DNA of 64,000 bases from an uncultured Flavobacteriaceae bacterium (GCA_905181835.1 CAJIZF010000004.1:1-64000); one strand, 5' to 3'. Shown: positions 30,244 to 42,369, numbered from the stretch's first letter. Numbers and translations are program-made. The notes: generated by a model from the sequence alone, not told the origin.

Positions 30244-31497
30244 TTAAAAGACAAGTTTAGTTAGTTGCTGTTTTAAAGGAGCGATGTGATCAAAATAAGA
30301 ATTTTGATATTTTTCATGTAAGGGTTCTGAAGGAGGCAAATCTTGTTTAAAAGGGTCTACCTGTTTTCCATTTCTCCAAAAACGATAACAAACGTGTGGG
30401 CCACTTGTATTACCTGTCATTCCAACCCATCCAATTACGTCTCCTTGTTTTACTCGTTTTCCAGATTTTACATTTCGCCTTTTCATGTGTAGGTACTGAG
30501 TTTCGTAAGTGCTATTATGTCTAATTTTTACATAATTACCGTTACCTCCTCTTTTTTCTGACTTTGAAACAATTCCGTCTGCAGTTGCTAAGATCGGAGT
30601 GCCAATTGGCGCTGCAAAATCTGTTCCTTTGTGAGGTCTAACCCTATTTCCATATAACCTAATTTTTCTTTTTAAATTATACCTAGAGGATATTCTACTA
30701 AATTTAACAGGCGCTTTTAAAAAAGCTCTTCTTAAATTATTTGCTTTATCGTCATAGTAATCTTTGATGCCTAGGACAGAATCTCCTATAAATCCAAAAG
30801 CGTAAAGGGGTTTGCCTCGGTGTTCAAACATAGCAGCTTTTATTTCTCCTAAGCCTGCTGGAATTGTATCATTGATGTATTTTTGTGTGTAAACTACTTT
30901 AAATCTATCTCCGGGCTGTAGCCTAAAAAAGTCAATAGTCCAAGCGTAGATATTTGCTAACTGATCGGTCATATTTGGGCTTAATCTTTGTGCCTCCATT
31001 GTTTGAGACAGAGAACTCGTTATGACTCCTTTTGCTGATTTTTCGATATAAGTAACCGCTTTTTTATCATTAAAACTAGATACACAATCTCTTAAGTCGA
31101 TCACTGCAAAATCAATTTTATTTTTTTCATAAATAAAAAGTTGTGTTTTCCCAATACTATCTTTTGAATTTAATAAAACGTAGGGATTGCCCACTTTTAC
31201 TCTTCTAACATCAAAACTATCTTTTATTTTTGAAACCACTCCGTAAATTTCTCCTTGCGAAACATGATTTTCGTCTAAAATAGCCCCAAATGTATCCCCT
31301 GACCTGATGGTATCTCTAACAATATTGAATTCGTTAAAATCATAACCATATTCAAAATTCGCCTTAACAACTTTCTTTATAAGTGTAGTTTCATCTGTTC
31401 TTTTTTGAGAACAAGAAAAAAAATGTAGAGAAACTAGGAGAAATAGGAGAAGTTTTTTCACTGCAGATAATTTTTTAAAGATTCGTTCCCCAGTCAT
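30244..31497 (-). CDS. M23 family peptidoglycan DD-metallopeptidase
   Basis: RPHKGTDFAAPIGTPILATADG, GNYVKIRHNSTYETQYLHM, GNTSGPHVCYRFW. Confidence 0.9.
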   Translation of the reverse strand: MTGERIFKKLSAVKKLLLFLLVSLHFFSCSQKRTDETTLIKKVVKANFEYGYDFNEFNIVRDTIRSGDTFGAILDENHVSQGEIYGVVSKIKDSFDVRRVKVGNPYVLLNSKDSIGKTQLFIYEKNKIDFAVIDLRDCVSSFNDKKAVTYIEKSAKGVITSSLSQTMEAQRLSPNMTDQLANIYAWTIDFFRLQPGDRFKVVYTQKYINDTIPAGLGEIKAAMFEHRGKPLYAFGFIGDSVLGIKDYYDDKANNLRRAFLKAPVKFSRISSRYNLKRKIRLYGNRVRPHKGTDFAAPIGTPILATADGIVSKSEKRGGNGNYVKIRHNSTYETQYLHMKRRNVKSGKRVKQGDVIGWVGMTGNTSGPHVCYRFWRNGKQVDPFKQDLPPSEPLHEKYQNSYFDHIAPLKQQLTKLVF

Positions 31498-32416
31498 TTA
31501 ACTCTTTTTCGGACCATAAATCTGGAAAAAATATTCTTTTTTGATATTTTGGATGCATGTATTTTTTCCAGTCACTACCTCCAGTTGCTTCAATTTCTTT
31601 CCCTGATGAATTATCTCCAGAAATATAGTGATTAGCTGCATTATAATGTGCCATTACCCAAGTAATATTTACCGTGTAATCGTAGTGTCTCATCGCTTTA
31701 ATTAATTTTTTATCTTCCTGAACTTCTTTTGGTAATTCCTTGAATTTAGCATATAAATTTATGGTATTATACTCTTTTGTAAAAGCAATAAATTCATTTT
31801 TGTATTTTTCTTCAAAGGCTGATAACAGATATGATTTTTTTCCAGTCTTATAATCTTTACCAGCAGCTTGCCAATACAAATGATTTAGAGCGTGTTCATA
31901 GGGGGTATTCCGGTCTATGGTCTCTCTAAATCTTGCATCTATTAAATTAATTAAATCTGTAGAAGCAAATTCAATTTTCCGATATTGAGCACTTTGAAAA
32001 CCACTCGCAGGAGTTAATGTATTTCTAAATTTCAAATACTGTTTCACTTCCATTCCGTCTTGCATTATAGAAAAAGAGGAGGTAAGCATATCAAAATACC
32101 TACTTATCCGCATTAGTCTTGAGGAGAAAAATTCAGCAGTTAACATTTTATGATGTGCAACTTGTTCGATCTCCCAGAGTATCATTTTAAATAATAACTC
32201 ATTTACTTGATGATACATAATAAATACCATCTCATCAGGTAATGTAGTTCTTTGAAGTTGCAAATTTAATAAGGCATCAGTTTTAATGTAATCCCAATAG
32301 GTTATTGGTTCGCTATGAAGTAACCCCTCTAAGTGAGTATCTAAATCTTGACCTATATCATTAAATTTATTTTCTAACTGATGTATTAATTTATCTCTAT
32401 TTGATTGAGTTGCCAT
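31475..32416 (-). CDS. kynA: Tryptophan 2,3-dioxygenase
   Basis: MVFIMYHQVNELLFKMILWEIEQ, FRNTLTPASGFQSAQYRKIEF, GGSDWKKYMHPKYQ. Confidence 0.88.
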   Translation of the reverse strand: MATQSNRDKLIHQLENKFNDIGQDLDTHLEGLLHSEPITYWDYIKTDALLNLQLQRTTLPDEMVFIMYHQVNELLFKMILWEIEQVAHHKMLTAEFFSSRLMRISRYFDMLTSSFSIMQDGMEVKQYLKFRNTLTPASGFQSAQYRKIEFASTDLINLIDARFRETIDRNTPYEHALNHLYWQAAGKDYKTGKKSYLLSAFEEKYKNEFIAFTKEYNTINLYAKFKELPKEVQEDKKLIKAMRHYDYTVNITWVMAHYNAANHYISGDNSSGKEIEATGGSDWKKYMHPKYQKRIFFPDLWSEKELNDWGTNL

Positions 32417-32419
32417 AAT

Positions 32420-33190
32420 TTATTTTACAAATATTTTAAACGAATTATTTAATTTTTTAAACTCTATTAAAGAGGCCTTTAAAGATCCTACTGCTAAATC
32501 TGCTTTAATTAATAGTGGTATTTTATTGTCATCATCACTAACCCAAATCGTAAGACTTTCTTTTTCGTTAAAAACTCTACCAGATTCAACATAGGGTCTA
32601 AAAACTAAGCAGGGGACTTTTCCAAATTCGGTATCTAAAACTTCCTTACGCAAATATTTGAGTTTGAATTTATAATTTTCACTATCAAAAAACATATCTA
32701 AATCAAACTCATCGTTCTCCTTTAAAGAATGGGTGTCTAGATTATTACGTAAATAATAAAAAGAAGAAACCATATCTTGTGCCTGACTTGGGAAAGGAAC
32801 TATTTTCTTATTATCATTAATAAAGTCAACAATAGTAGCCATTTTAGAAGACTGATTAAAATCGATCTGAATCTCTTTTTTATAACCTCCTTCATTGATA
32901 TTCCTTACAAATCTTACGGGAAGGTCTTTGTCTTTTAAAATATAAGACTGATAATGATCTTCAACTTTAAAAAACCAACTGGTCATACCAGTAGTTTCTC
33001 CAAACCCAATGATATGAAAAACTTCTTGATCGTTTAGTAGCTCACTTTTAACCTCAAGAGTCGCTTGTCCCGCAGTAATTAAACCATAATGTATCCTGAA
33101 CTTAAGCCATTCTCCATCTTCATATGCGTTGTTTTGACAAAAGCAAAACGAACTAAAAAAAAATATTATCAGAATACTTAAATACTTCAT
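32420..33190 (-). CDS. DUF3108 domain protein
   Basis: Signal peptide; GEWLKFRIHYGLITAGQATLEV; VSDDDNKIPLLIKADLAVGSLKA. Confidence 0.75.
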   Translation of the reverse strand: MKYLSILIIFFFSSFCFCQNNAYEDGEWLKFRIHYGLITAGQATLEVKSELLNDQEVFHIIGFGETTGMTSWFFKVEDHYQSYILKDKDLPVRFVRNINEGGYKKEIQIDFNQSSKMATIVDFINDNKKIVPFPSQAQDMVSSFYYLRNNLDTHSLKENDEFDLDMFFDSENYKFKLKYLRKEVLDTEFGKVPCLVFRPYVESGRVFNEKESLTIWVSDDDNKIPLLIKADLAVGSLKASLIEFKKLNNSFKIFVK

Positions 33191-33229
33191 TTTACTATTA
33201 GATTACTTTTAAAAATAAATCCTGCCTAA

Positions 33230-34393
<1,164 letters not shown>

Positions 34394-34420
34394 AATATTG
34401 TTTTTTTTCTTAAATATATC

Positions 34421-35578
34421 TTACTTAATCCAAGATTTATAATAATCGTCTACTTCTAATTTTAAGGCTTCTTCAGTAATCATAAGAGGTTTAAAAGGAT
34501 CAATCATCACCGCTAATTCTTCCGTTGCTTTTTTACCTACACTCCTTTCAATCGCGCCAGGGTGAGGCCCATGAGGAATTCCTCCCGGATGTAATGTAAT
34601 CTGTCCTTTTTCAATATTATTTCTACTCATAAAATCTCCATCTACATAATACAGAAGCTCTTCTGAGTCAACATTTGAATGATGATAAGGTGAAGGTATA
34701 GATTTTGGATGGTAATCATACATTCTAGGCACAAAAGAACACACTACAAAACCGGATGCTTCCCATTGCTGATGAGTAGGAGGAGGCATATGGATTCTAC
34801 CTGTAATGGGCTCAAAGTCGTGAATTGAAAAAGCATACGGATAGTGAAAACCATCCCAACCAATAACATCGAAAGGGTGGTTTGAATGAGTGTATTCCCA
34901 CATTACCCCTTGTTTTTTTGATAGTATTTTAAATTCGCCTTTTTCATCATGTGTTTTTAGATCTTTAGGTAATCTAAAGTCTCTCTCACAAAATGGGGAA
35001 TGTTCTAATAATTGACCGAAATTGTTTCTGTATCTTTTGGGACTTACTATTGGACTAAACGACTCAATATATAATAGTTTATTCTCTTCTGTTTCAAAGT
35101 CAATTTGATACGTAGTTCCTCTTGGTATGATTAGATAGTCTCCATATTTAAATTCAATATTTCCATACATTGTTTTTAAGATTCCTGAGCCCATATGAAT
35201 AAACAACATTTCATCAGCATCTGAATTTCTATAAAAATAATTTTTAGAAAATCCCATTGGAGCCGCTAAGCCGATGTGTAAATCATTATTAGCAAATAAT
35301 GTTTTTCTACTTGCCAAATAATCCTTTTCAGGGCTTAATGAAAATCCTTTAAAACTGAGTGCCTTCATATTTTTATCAATGGCAATTTTTGGGCTTACAT
35401 CTTCGCCTCTCTTAACTTCAGAAACAACAGTTGGCGGATATAAATGATAAATTAGAGAAGACATTCCTGCAAACCCTGCTGTGCCAAATAGTTCTTCTTG
35501 GTATAAGGATCCATCGGGTTTTTCGAAGGTAGTATGTCTTTTAGGTGGTATTTTACCGAGTTTATGGTAACGTGGCAT
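34421..35578 (-). CDS. hmgA: Homogentisate 1,2-dioxygenase
   Basis: GTAGFAGMSSLIYHLYPPT, DVIGWDGFHYPYAFSIHDFEPITGRIHMPPPTHQ, PGGIPHGPHPGA. Confidence 0.9.
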   Translation of the reverse strand: MPRYHKLGKIPPKRHTTFEKPDGSLYQEELFGTAGFAGMSSLIYHLYPPTVVSEVKRGEDVSPKIAIDKNMKALSFKGFSLSPEKDYLASRKTLFANNDLHIGLAAPMGFSKNYFYRNSDADEMLFIHMGSGILKTMYGNIEFKYGDYLIIPRGTTYQIDFETEENKLLYIESFSPIVSPKRYRNNFGQLLEHSPFCERDFRLPKDLKTHDEKGEFKILSKKQGVMWEYTHSNHPFDVIGWDGFHYPYAFSIHDFEPITGRIHMPPPTHQQWEASGFVVCSFVPRMYDYHPKSIPSPYHHSNVDSEELLYYVDGDFMSRNNIEKGQITLHPGGIPHGPHPGAIERSVGKKATEELAVMIDPFKPLMITEEALKLEVDDYYKSWIK

Positions 35579-35770
35579 AATTTTTTTATTAAATGGTTAA
35601 ACTTAATTAATTGAAAATTATTAAATGCCTATTCTGGGTTTCTTTTATTTAGAAACTTGATATCAAGAAGGGTATATTTCCAACGACGAGTAGTCATAAT
35701 ACAAATATCGTAAAAAAATTATTGTTTTTAGATGAAGAAAAGTAAAACCTACATATATATGAATATCCTA

Positions 35771-38002
35771 TCAAAACCGGTAGCCTATACTCACATACCA
35801 AACGCTTTTCTCTATTTCTGGGGAATATGAATATTTAATTTCAACTGGACCTAAAAAAGTATCCGCTCCAAAACCTAAAGCATATCCTGAATAATCAATT
35901 GCATCAACCCATTTATTGTCCTCAAATAAATTATCTCCAACATTTGCAATATTTGCGGAAGTGATTAGGTGAAGTTTTTTGTAAAAATTATAATCAAAAG
36001 TTATGGTTGCCTTTAAAAATGTATCTCCTCGAAGATTCAAATCTTTATACCCATACAAAGACACTAAATTACTACTCTCCTTATAACCATAACCTCCGAC
36101 AAAGAAATCAAAGGATTTTGTTGCGTCACCTCCAATATTAACCCCAGCCTCTGACTCAACTAATAAAGAAAGGTTTTTTATGATGGTCTTAGCGTAGCCT
36201 ATCCTAGCTCTCCCTATTGAAAATTCATTAAAATTTTCGTTAATTCCATTTGCATAAAAATAAAAATTAAAATTACCCTTAAAATAAAAACCCTTTGTTG
36301 GAAAAATTTTATGGTCGAACGAATCATAAATAACATATCCAAAAGTTCCAAAATAATTGGTGTCGTCAAAAATCGTTCTAGGTTCATTGTTTTCGTCGAT
36401 ACCAATTGTTTTTGATAAATATTTTTTCCATTTATGTTCAATTCCAGCACCAATTAAAAACGTTCTTTTTAAGAAGGATTGTGCGTATATTTGATTCGTT
36501 AGTTCGGCATATTGAAAATTTAAACTATTGATATCAGAATCAGTCATATCAATTGCTCTAATAAAATCTAAATTTACGTTTTCTTCAAACGTATTGTAAT
36601 TAGAATTTAAGCCTATACTCCAATAATAACCTTTATCAATAAAATAATCAAAGTTATACCTTAGATTGTCTCCTATGATAAAATCAAAAGAGGTGATGTC
36701 GTTATTAGACAATAGTCTTTTATGGGTATAGTTTAACAGTACAGCTGTCTTATATAAATCATCGTAGTGAGCGCTCAATCGAAAGGAAGATTTATTTTCG
36801 CTCTCTACCACATCAAATTTAATGATAAGCCCTCCTTTTTTATCATTAACAAAACGATAATTAATTTTTTGAAAATTATTAGTCGCTGATAGGTTATTAA
36901 CCCCCTCGCTAAAAGCTCTATAGGAGGTTGTCGATGGAATTCTTAATTTTAATTTTCCTAAAATATAGGAACGAGTATAGTGGTAATTACCCTCTATTTG
37001 GATACCGCTAATTAATAAAGAATCGCTGAAATTAATAGTCTCTTTTTTTCTTAAAATCCGTTTTTGTCTGGAAGCAAGTTCAATTAATTGGTTCTTAACT
37101 GATAATGCCTCTTTAGTTCCAGCATCCATAATTTCTAATTTTTCATTAAAAGAGACTACTGAAAAATCTGTAATGTTTGGGCGAATATAAATATCTGTAT
37201 CATTTCTTTTATCTATCATCGCCTCTATTGCACTATAATTACCAACTTGCCCTAATATTTCTATAGCATTTTTTAGGTTATTTCTTGTTTTTAAAGTATC
37301 CTGTACATCAATTCCAATAACAATATCAGCTCCCATCGATCTTACTTTTTCAATAGGATAATTATTAGTAACACCTCCATCTACATAAATTGAATCTCCA
37401 ATTTTTACAGGATTAAATAGTGTTGGCAAGGCACTACTCGCAGCAACAGCTGCTGGCAAATAACCCTTATTTAATATGGTTTCTTTCCCTGATTCAATAT
37501 TCGTCGCAATACAGAGAAAAGGAATTGGTAAGTCATTAAAATTATCGACGTCATTTACATGAGAAGTAAGTTTCGAAAATAAGTTATACATATTTTGACC
37601 TTTAGATATCGAGGTGGGCAGCGAAATTTTAAAATTCTGAAAAGGGAGATTCATCGCATACCTTTCAGATTCATTTTTTTCAAAAAAAGTTTTTGCACTT
37701 CTAGGAATTTCATCTTGAATCAATTGAGAGAAATTTACTGCTCTAAATATTGAGTCTATTTGAATTGCTGAATATCCTGTGGCGTATAACCCTCCGATAA
37801 TTGCTCCGGTACTTGTGCCTCCAATATAGTCTATACGAACACCCGTTTCTTCAATAATTTTTAAAGCACCTATATGAGCCATCCCTTTAGCTCCACCGCC
37901 ACTTAATACCAATCCAACTTTAACATCTCCTTTAGAAAAATCTTCTTGAGAAAACACAATTCCGGATGCTAATATGATTGTTACTAATAATAAAAATTTC
38001 AC
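35771..38002 (-). CDS. Patatin-like phospholipase fused to POTRA/Omp85-type beta-barrel
   Basis: GLVLSGGGAKGMAHIGALK, GGTSTGAIIGG, DGGVTNNYP; C-terminal barrel ending YVSIGYRF. Confidence 0.88.
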   Translation of the reverse strand: MKFLLLVTIILASGIVFSQEDFSKGDVKVGLVLSGGGAKGMAHIGALKIIEETGVRIDYIGGTSTGAIIGGLYATGYSAIQIDSIFRAVNFSQLIQDEIPRSAKTFFEKNESERYAMNLPFQNFKISLPTSISKGQNMYNLFSKLTSHVNDVDNFNDLPIPFLCIATNIESGKETILNKGYLPAAVAASSALPTLFNPVKIGDSIYVDGGVTNNYPIEKVRSMGADIVIGIDVQDTLKTRNNLKNAIEILGQVGNYSAIEAMIDKRNDTDIYIRPNITDFSVVSFNEKLEIMDAGTKEALSVKNQLIELASRQKRILRKKETINFSDSLLISGIQIEGNYHYTRSYILGKLKLRIPSTTSYRAFSEGVNNLSATNNFQKINYRFVNDKKGGLIIKFDVVESENKSSFRLSAHYDDLYKTAVLLNYTHKRLLSNNDITSFDFIIGDNLRYNFDYFIDKGYYWSIGLNSNYNTFEENVNLDFIRAIDMTDSDINSLNFQYAELTNQIYAQSFLKRTFLIGAGIEHKWKKYLSKTIGIDENNEPRTIFDDTNYFGTFGYVIYDSFDHKIFPTKGFYFKGNFNFYFYANGINENFNEFSIGRARIGYAKTIIKNLSLLVESEAGVNIGGDATKSFDFFVGGYGYKESSNLVSLYGYKDLNLRGDTFLKATITFDYNFYKKLHLITSANIANVGDNLFEDNKWVDAIDYSGYALGFGADTFLGPVEIKYSYSPEIEKSVWYVSIGYRF

Positions 38003-38056
38003 TGAGACTAGTTATGATATCCTAATAAGTAAAGATAAACTCTAAATTGTTACATT

Positions 38057-39844
38057 TTATTTAAAATGGTTGATTATTTTTTGAGCTTTACTTGGGCCAA
38101 CTGCCTTAGAGAGGTCATCAAAACTTGCTGTTTGTAATCTTTTCAGACTTTTAAAAATTTTTAATAACTCAATTATTGTTTTCTCTCCAATTCCTTCGAT
38201 GTTTAACAATGTTGTGTTTAACGCTTCTTTACTCCTTTTATTTCTATGAAAAGTAATCCCAAATCTATGCGCTTCATTTCTTAATTGTTGTATGATTTTT
38301 AAGGTTTCCGATTTTTTATCAAGGTATAAAGGAATGGGATCTTCAGGATAAAATAATTCCTCTAATCTTTTCGCAATACCTATGATTGCAATTTTTCCTC
38401 TTAGCTCAAGTTTATCAAGACTTTTTAAGGAAGAAGACAATTGACCCTTTCCTCCATCAATAATAATTAATTGAGGTAGTGGTTGCTTTTCGTCTAGTAA
38501 GCGTTTATATCTTCGATACACCACTTCTTCCATAGAAGCAAAATCATCGGGTCCCTCAACAGTTTTAATATTGAATTTTCTATAATCTTTTTTACTTGGC
38601 TTCCCATTTTTAAATACTACACAAGCAGCAACAGGATTGGTCCCTTGGATATTACTATTATCAAAACATTCTATGTGACGAGGCTCTTCGGATAAGCGTA
38701 AATCTTTTTTCATTTGAGACATAATCCTATTTTCATGACGATTTGGATCTGTAATTTTTGTCTGCTTAAATCGCTCCATCCGATAATATTTGGCATTTCT
38801 AAGTGACAAATCTAATATTCGCTTTTTATCTCCGAGTTTTGGCACATAGATTTTTAAGTTTTCTCCAACACTAATCTTAAAAGGGACATAGATTTCTTTA
38901 CATTGTGACTGAAAACGCTGCCTTAATTCAATTACTGATATTTGTAAAATTTGCTCATCAGTTTCTTCAAGTTTCTTTTTTATTTCCAATGTATGTGATC
39001 GAATAATTGAACCATAAGATAGTTGTAGATAGTTAACATATCCATAGGCCTCATCGGTTACAATTGAAAAAACGTCAACATTATTAATTTTTGAATTTAC
39101 AATCATCGATTTAGATTGATAATTCATCAAAGTCGCAATTTTATCTTTTATTTTTTGAGCATCTTCAAAATATAAGTTGGTAGCAAAACCCTCCATTTGA
39201 TTTTTAAATGCAATTAATGAATCCTTAAAGTTGCCTTTCAGTATATTTCTAATAGCAGCAATATTTTTATTGTAATTTTCTTCAGTTTGTTTTCCTTCAC
39301 AGGTCCCCAAACAATTGTCAAGGTGATATTCCAAGCAAACTTTATATTTTCCCGATTTAATATTTTTATCTGCTAAATCGTAATTACAATTTCTTAGAGG
39401 AAATAAACCATTTATCAACTCTAATAAGGTATATACAGTTTTTACATTGGTATAAGGACCAAAATATTCAGAGCCGTCTTTTATCATTTTTCTAGTCGAA
39501 AACACCCTAGGGAATCGTTCTTTTTTTATACAAATCCATGGATAGGTTTTATCGTCTTTAAGCATGATGTTATATCGAGGCTGGTACTTTTTAATTAGAT
39601 TATTCTCTAACAGTAAAGCATCGGTTTCAGTCTCTACGACTATATGTTTTATACTTACAATCTTTTTTACTAAAACGCGTGTTTTCCCAATATCATGTTG
39701 TTTTGTAAAATAAGAAGAAACTCTTTTTTTTAAATTTTTTGCCTTCCCAACATACAATAATTTCCCCTCTTTATCGAAGTACTGATAGACTCCTGGCTTA
39801 TTGGGTATAGTCTTTAACTGTATTTTTATTGGCAAAACTGTCAT
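38057..39844 (-). CDS. uvrC: Excinuclease ABC subunit C
   Basis: PNKPGVYQYFDKEGKLLYVGKAKNLKKRVSSYF, HIECFDNSNIQGTNPVA, LIIIDGGKGQLSS. Confidence 0.96.
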   Translation of the reverse strand: MTVLPIKIQLKTIPNKPGVYQYFDKEGKLLYVGKAKNLKKRVSSYFTKQHDIGKTRVLVKKIVSIKHIVVETETDALLLENNLIKKYQPRYNIMLKDDKTYPWICIKKERFPRVFSTRKMIKDGSEYFGPYTNVKTVYTLLELINGLFPLRNCNYDLADKNIKSGKYKVCLEYHLDNCLGTCEGKQTEENYNKNIAAIRNILKGNFKDSLIAFKNQMEGFATNLYFEDAQKIKDKIATLMNYQSKSMIVNSKINNVDVFSIVTDEAYGYVNYLQLSYGSIIRSHTLEIKKKLEETDEQILQISVIELRQRFQSQCKEIYVPFKISVGENLKIYVPKLGDKKRILDLSLRNAKYYRMERFKQTKITDPNRHENRIMSQMKKDLRLSEEPRHIECFDNSNIQGTNPVAACVVFKNGKPSKKDYRKFNIKTVEGPDDFASMEEVVYRRYKRLLDEKQPLPQLIIIDGGKGQLSSSLKSLDKLELRGKIAIIGIAKRLEELFYPEDPIPLYLDKKSETLKIIQQLRNEAHRFGITFHRNKRSKEALNTTLLNIEGIGEKTIIELLKIFKSLKRLQTASFDDLSKAVGPSKAQKIINHFK

Positions 39845-39927
39845 CGTTCAAAGATAATTGATGTTTATTGAACGAAAAAATAAGTACTTATAGATAAATT
39901 ACTAAATTAGCAATAACTATATCACGA

Positions 39928-40800
39928 ATGAACATTGCAATTTTATCAAAAGGAGAAACTCTATATTCAACTCAAAGTCTATTAAAGGCTGGCACAAAAA
40001 GAAAACATGTGATGGAGGTATTAGACCCATCGCATTGCTCACTATCTATAGAAAACGGTAAATCTGTAGTCCGTTTTCATGATGAAATTGTTGATGATCT
40101 AGACGCAATAATACCTAGAATTGGGGCTTCAAATACTTATTATGGAGCTACATTAGTTCGTCATTTTAATGCAATGAATGTTTTTTCTGTGGTATCTGCA
40201 GAGGCTATTTTACAAACAAGAGACAAATGGACCTGCTCACAATTACTTTCAACATTCAACGTGCCCATTCCTAAAACTATTTTGGGATCCTCTTCAAATT
40301 TAGAATATTTACTTTCAAATTTTAAAAATGAACCGGTCATTATAAAAATATTAGAGGGAACACATGGTAATGGTGTAATTCTTGCTGACACCTATTTGAG
40401 TGCGCTATCAACTATTGAAACACTTAAAACTGCTGGGGTTAAGTTTTTACTGCAAGAATATATAGAAGAATCAAAGGGGACAGACCTAAGAGTAATTGTT
40501 GTTGATGGTAAAGTGGTTTCTGCTATGAAACGACAAAGTAAAGAGGGGGATTTTAGATCTAACTTACATAGAGGAGGATCCTCTGCAAAAATAAATCTTT
40601 CTTACGAAGAAGAAAATATTGCACTTAGAGCTGCTAAGGCCATGAAATTAGGAGTCTGTGGAATCGATATACTACAATCCTCAAGAGGCCCTTTAGTTTT
40701 AGAAATAAATTCATCCCCAGGTTTAGAAGGAATTGAAAAAACAACTGAGGTAAATATTTCAGAAAAAATAATCAGTTATATTGAAAGAAATAAACGGTAA
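39928..40800 (+). CDS. rimK: RimK family alpha-L-glutamate ligase
   Basis: ATP-grasp; IPRIGASNTYYGATLVRHFN, GDFRSNLHRGGS, GPLVLEINSSPGLEGIE. Confidence 0.9.
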   Translation: MNIAILSKGETLYSTQSLLKAGTKRKHVMEVLDPSHCSLSIENGKSVVRFHDEIVDDLDAIIPRIGASNTYYGATLVRHFNAMNVFSVVSAEAILQTRDKWTCSQLLSTFNVPIPKTILGSSSNLEYLLSNFKNEPVIIKILEGTHGNGVILADTYLSALSTIETLKTAGVKFLLQEYIEESKGTDLRVIVVDGKVVSAMKRQSKEGDFRSNLHRGGSSAKINLSYEEENIALRAAKAMKLGVCGIDILQSSRGPLVLEINSSPGLEGIEKTTEVNISEKIISYIERNKR

Positions 40801-41804
40801 TGAGTGAATTTGTAAAAACTCTGGAAATCCTAGGAGAAAAAATAGAACTGGGCGAAAGTAGAACTATTGATTTTAATATTGCAAAGTTGTATACCTCTAC
40901 CAGTATAGAAATTCCAATCATTATTGAGAGATCTACCCACCCAGGACCTACCGTATTAATTACCGCCGCAATTCATGGAGATGAAATAAATGGAGTAGAA
41001 ATTGTAAGGCAATTAATTTCACGAAAAATCAATAAACCAAAAAGAGGTACCATCATAAGTATTCCAATTTTAAATGTTTTTGGGTTTTTAAATACGGATC
41101 GAGCATTTCCTGACGGTAGAGATTTAAATAGATCTTTCCCAGGAAATCGGAGAGGTTCTTTAGCAAGTAGAGTCGCTTATTTCTTTACAAATGAAATTTT
41201 ACCTCATGCCGATTACTGTATCGATTTTCATACAGGTGGAGCCAGTCGTTTTAACGCACCTCAGGTTCGAATAAATCCAGGGGATGAAAATTTATTAAAA
41301 CTAGCAAAGATTTTTAATGTCCCTTTTTCAGTTTATTCAAAAAATTTAAAAAAAACTTATCGGTCTACTTGTAGCAAAAAAGGGATTCCAATCATATTAT
41401 TTGAGGGAGGTAAATCCTTAGAGAGTAACACTCAGATTGTAAATTACGGTGTGAGAGGGACTAAGCGGTTTTTATATTACCTTGATATGTTAGATTCTAA
41501 ATTTAACGTGACCAATCCCAGTAGAGATACCGTGGTAATAGAAAAATCAAGATGGATTAGAGCGCAAAAAAGTGGTTTGTTTCACTTAAAAATAAAGTGC
41601 AATGAATTGGTCAAAAAAGGAGCTGTTTTAGCTACCATTACAGATCCATATGGAAAAATGAAATTTAACGTGATCGCTCCAAATAAAGGATATGTTATTA
41701 ATGTCAATCAGGCACCGATTGTTCATCAAGGTGACGCTATTTTTCATATGTCGACTAAGGATGATCAGACGCAAGAAGAGGAAATGGAGAACATAGATGA
41801 ATAA
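40800..41804 (+). CDS. Succinylglutamate desuccinylase/aspartoacylase (M14) family protein
   Basis: AAIHGDEINGVEIVRQL, RDLNRSFPG, IDFHTGG zinc/catalytic motifs. Confidence 0.88.
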   Translation: MSEFVKTLEILGEKIELGESRTIDFNIAKLYTSTSIEIPIIIERSTHPGPTVLITAAIHGDEINGVEIVRQLISRKINKPKRGTIISIPILNVFGFLNTDRAFPDGRDLNRSFPGNRRGSLASRVAYFFTNEILPHADYCIDFHTGGASRFNAPQVRINPGDENLLKLAKIFNVPFSVYSKNLKKTYRSTCSKKGIPIILFEGGKSLESNTQIVNYGVRGTKRFLYYLDMLDSKFNVTNPSRDTVVIEKSRWIRAQKSGLFHLKIKCNELVKKGAVLATITDPYGKMKFNVIAPNKGYVINVNQAPIVHQGDAIFHMSTKDDQTQEEEMENIDE

Positions 41805-42363
41805 ACAAGCACTAAGATTAAAATACAAATCTAAAAGAGCTCATATTACAGAAAAGCAGAGGGATGAGTTTAGTATTAATATTGCAAATAATTGTTTAAG
41901 TCTCCCTATTTGGGAATTTTCCAACTATCATATTTTTTTACCAATAGTAAACAAATTAGAGGTAAATACCGAGTTTTTACTCCATGTGTTGCAAGGAAAA
42001 GATAAGAGTATTGTGGTTCCAAAAGTATTGCGTGAAACTGGTGAAATGTCTCATATATTATTACAAGACAACACTTCTTTAAAGGTATCTAAATACGGGG
42101 TGCCAGAACCAGTATCTGGAATAGAAATTATCCCCTCACAATTAGACGTGATTTTTATACCCTTGTTGGCTTATGATCGAATTGGAAATAGAGTGGGTTA
42201 TGGAAAAGGATATTATGATCGTTTTCTAACAAAGTGTGAAGCTAAAACAATTTTAATAGGGTTATCTTTTTTTACTCCTGAAGAAGTTATCACTCCTGAA
42301 GCAACAGATATCCCCTTAAATTTTTGCGTCACACCACATAATATTTATACTTTTAAAAAATAA
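41797..42363 (+). CDS. 5-formyltetrahydrofolate cyclo-ligase
   Basis: VIFIPLLAYDRIGNRVGYGKGYYDRFL. Confidence 0.9.
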   Translation: MNKQALRLKYKSKRAHITEKQRDEFSINIANNCLSLPIWEFSNYHIFLPIVNKLEVNTEFLLHVLQGKDKSIVVPKVLRETGEMSHILLQDNTSLKVSKYGVPEPVSGIEIIPSQLDVIFIPLLAYDRIGNRVGYGKGYYDRFLTKCEAKTILIGLSFFTPEEVITPEATDIPLNFCVTPHNIYTFKK

Positions 42364-42369
42364 TTTATC

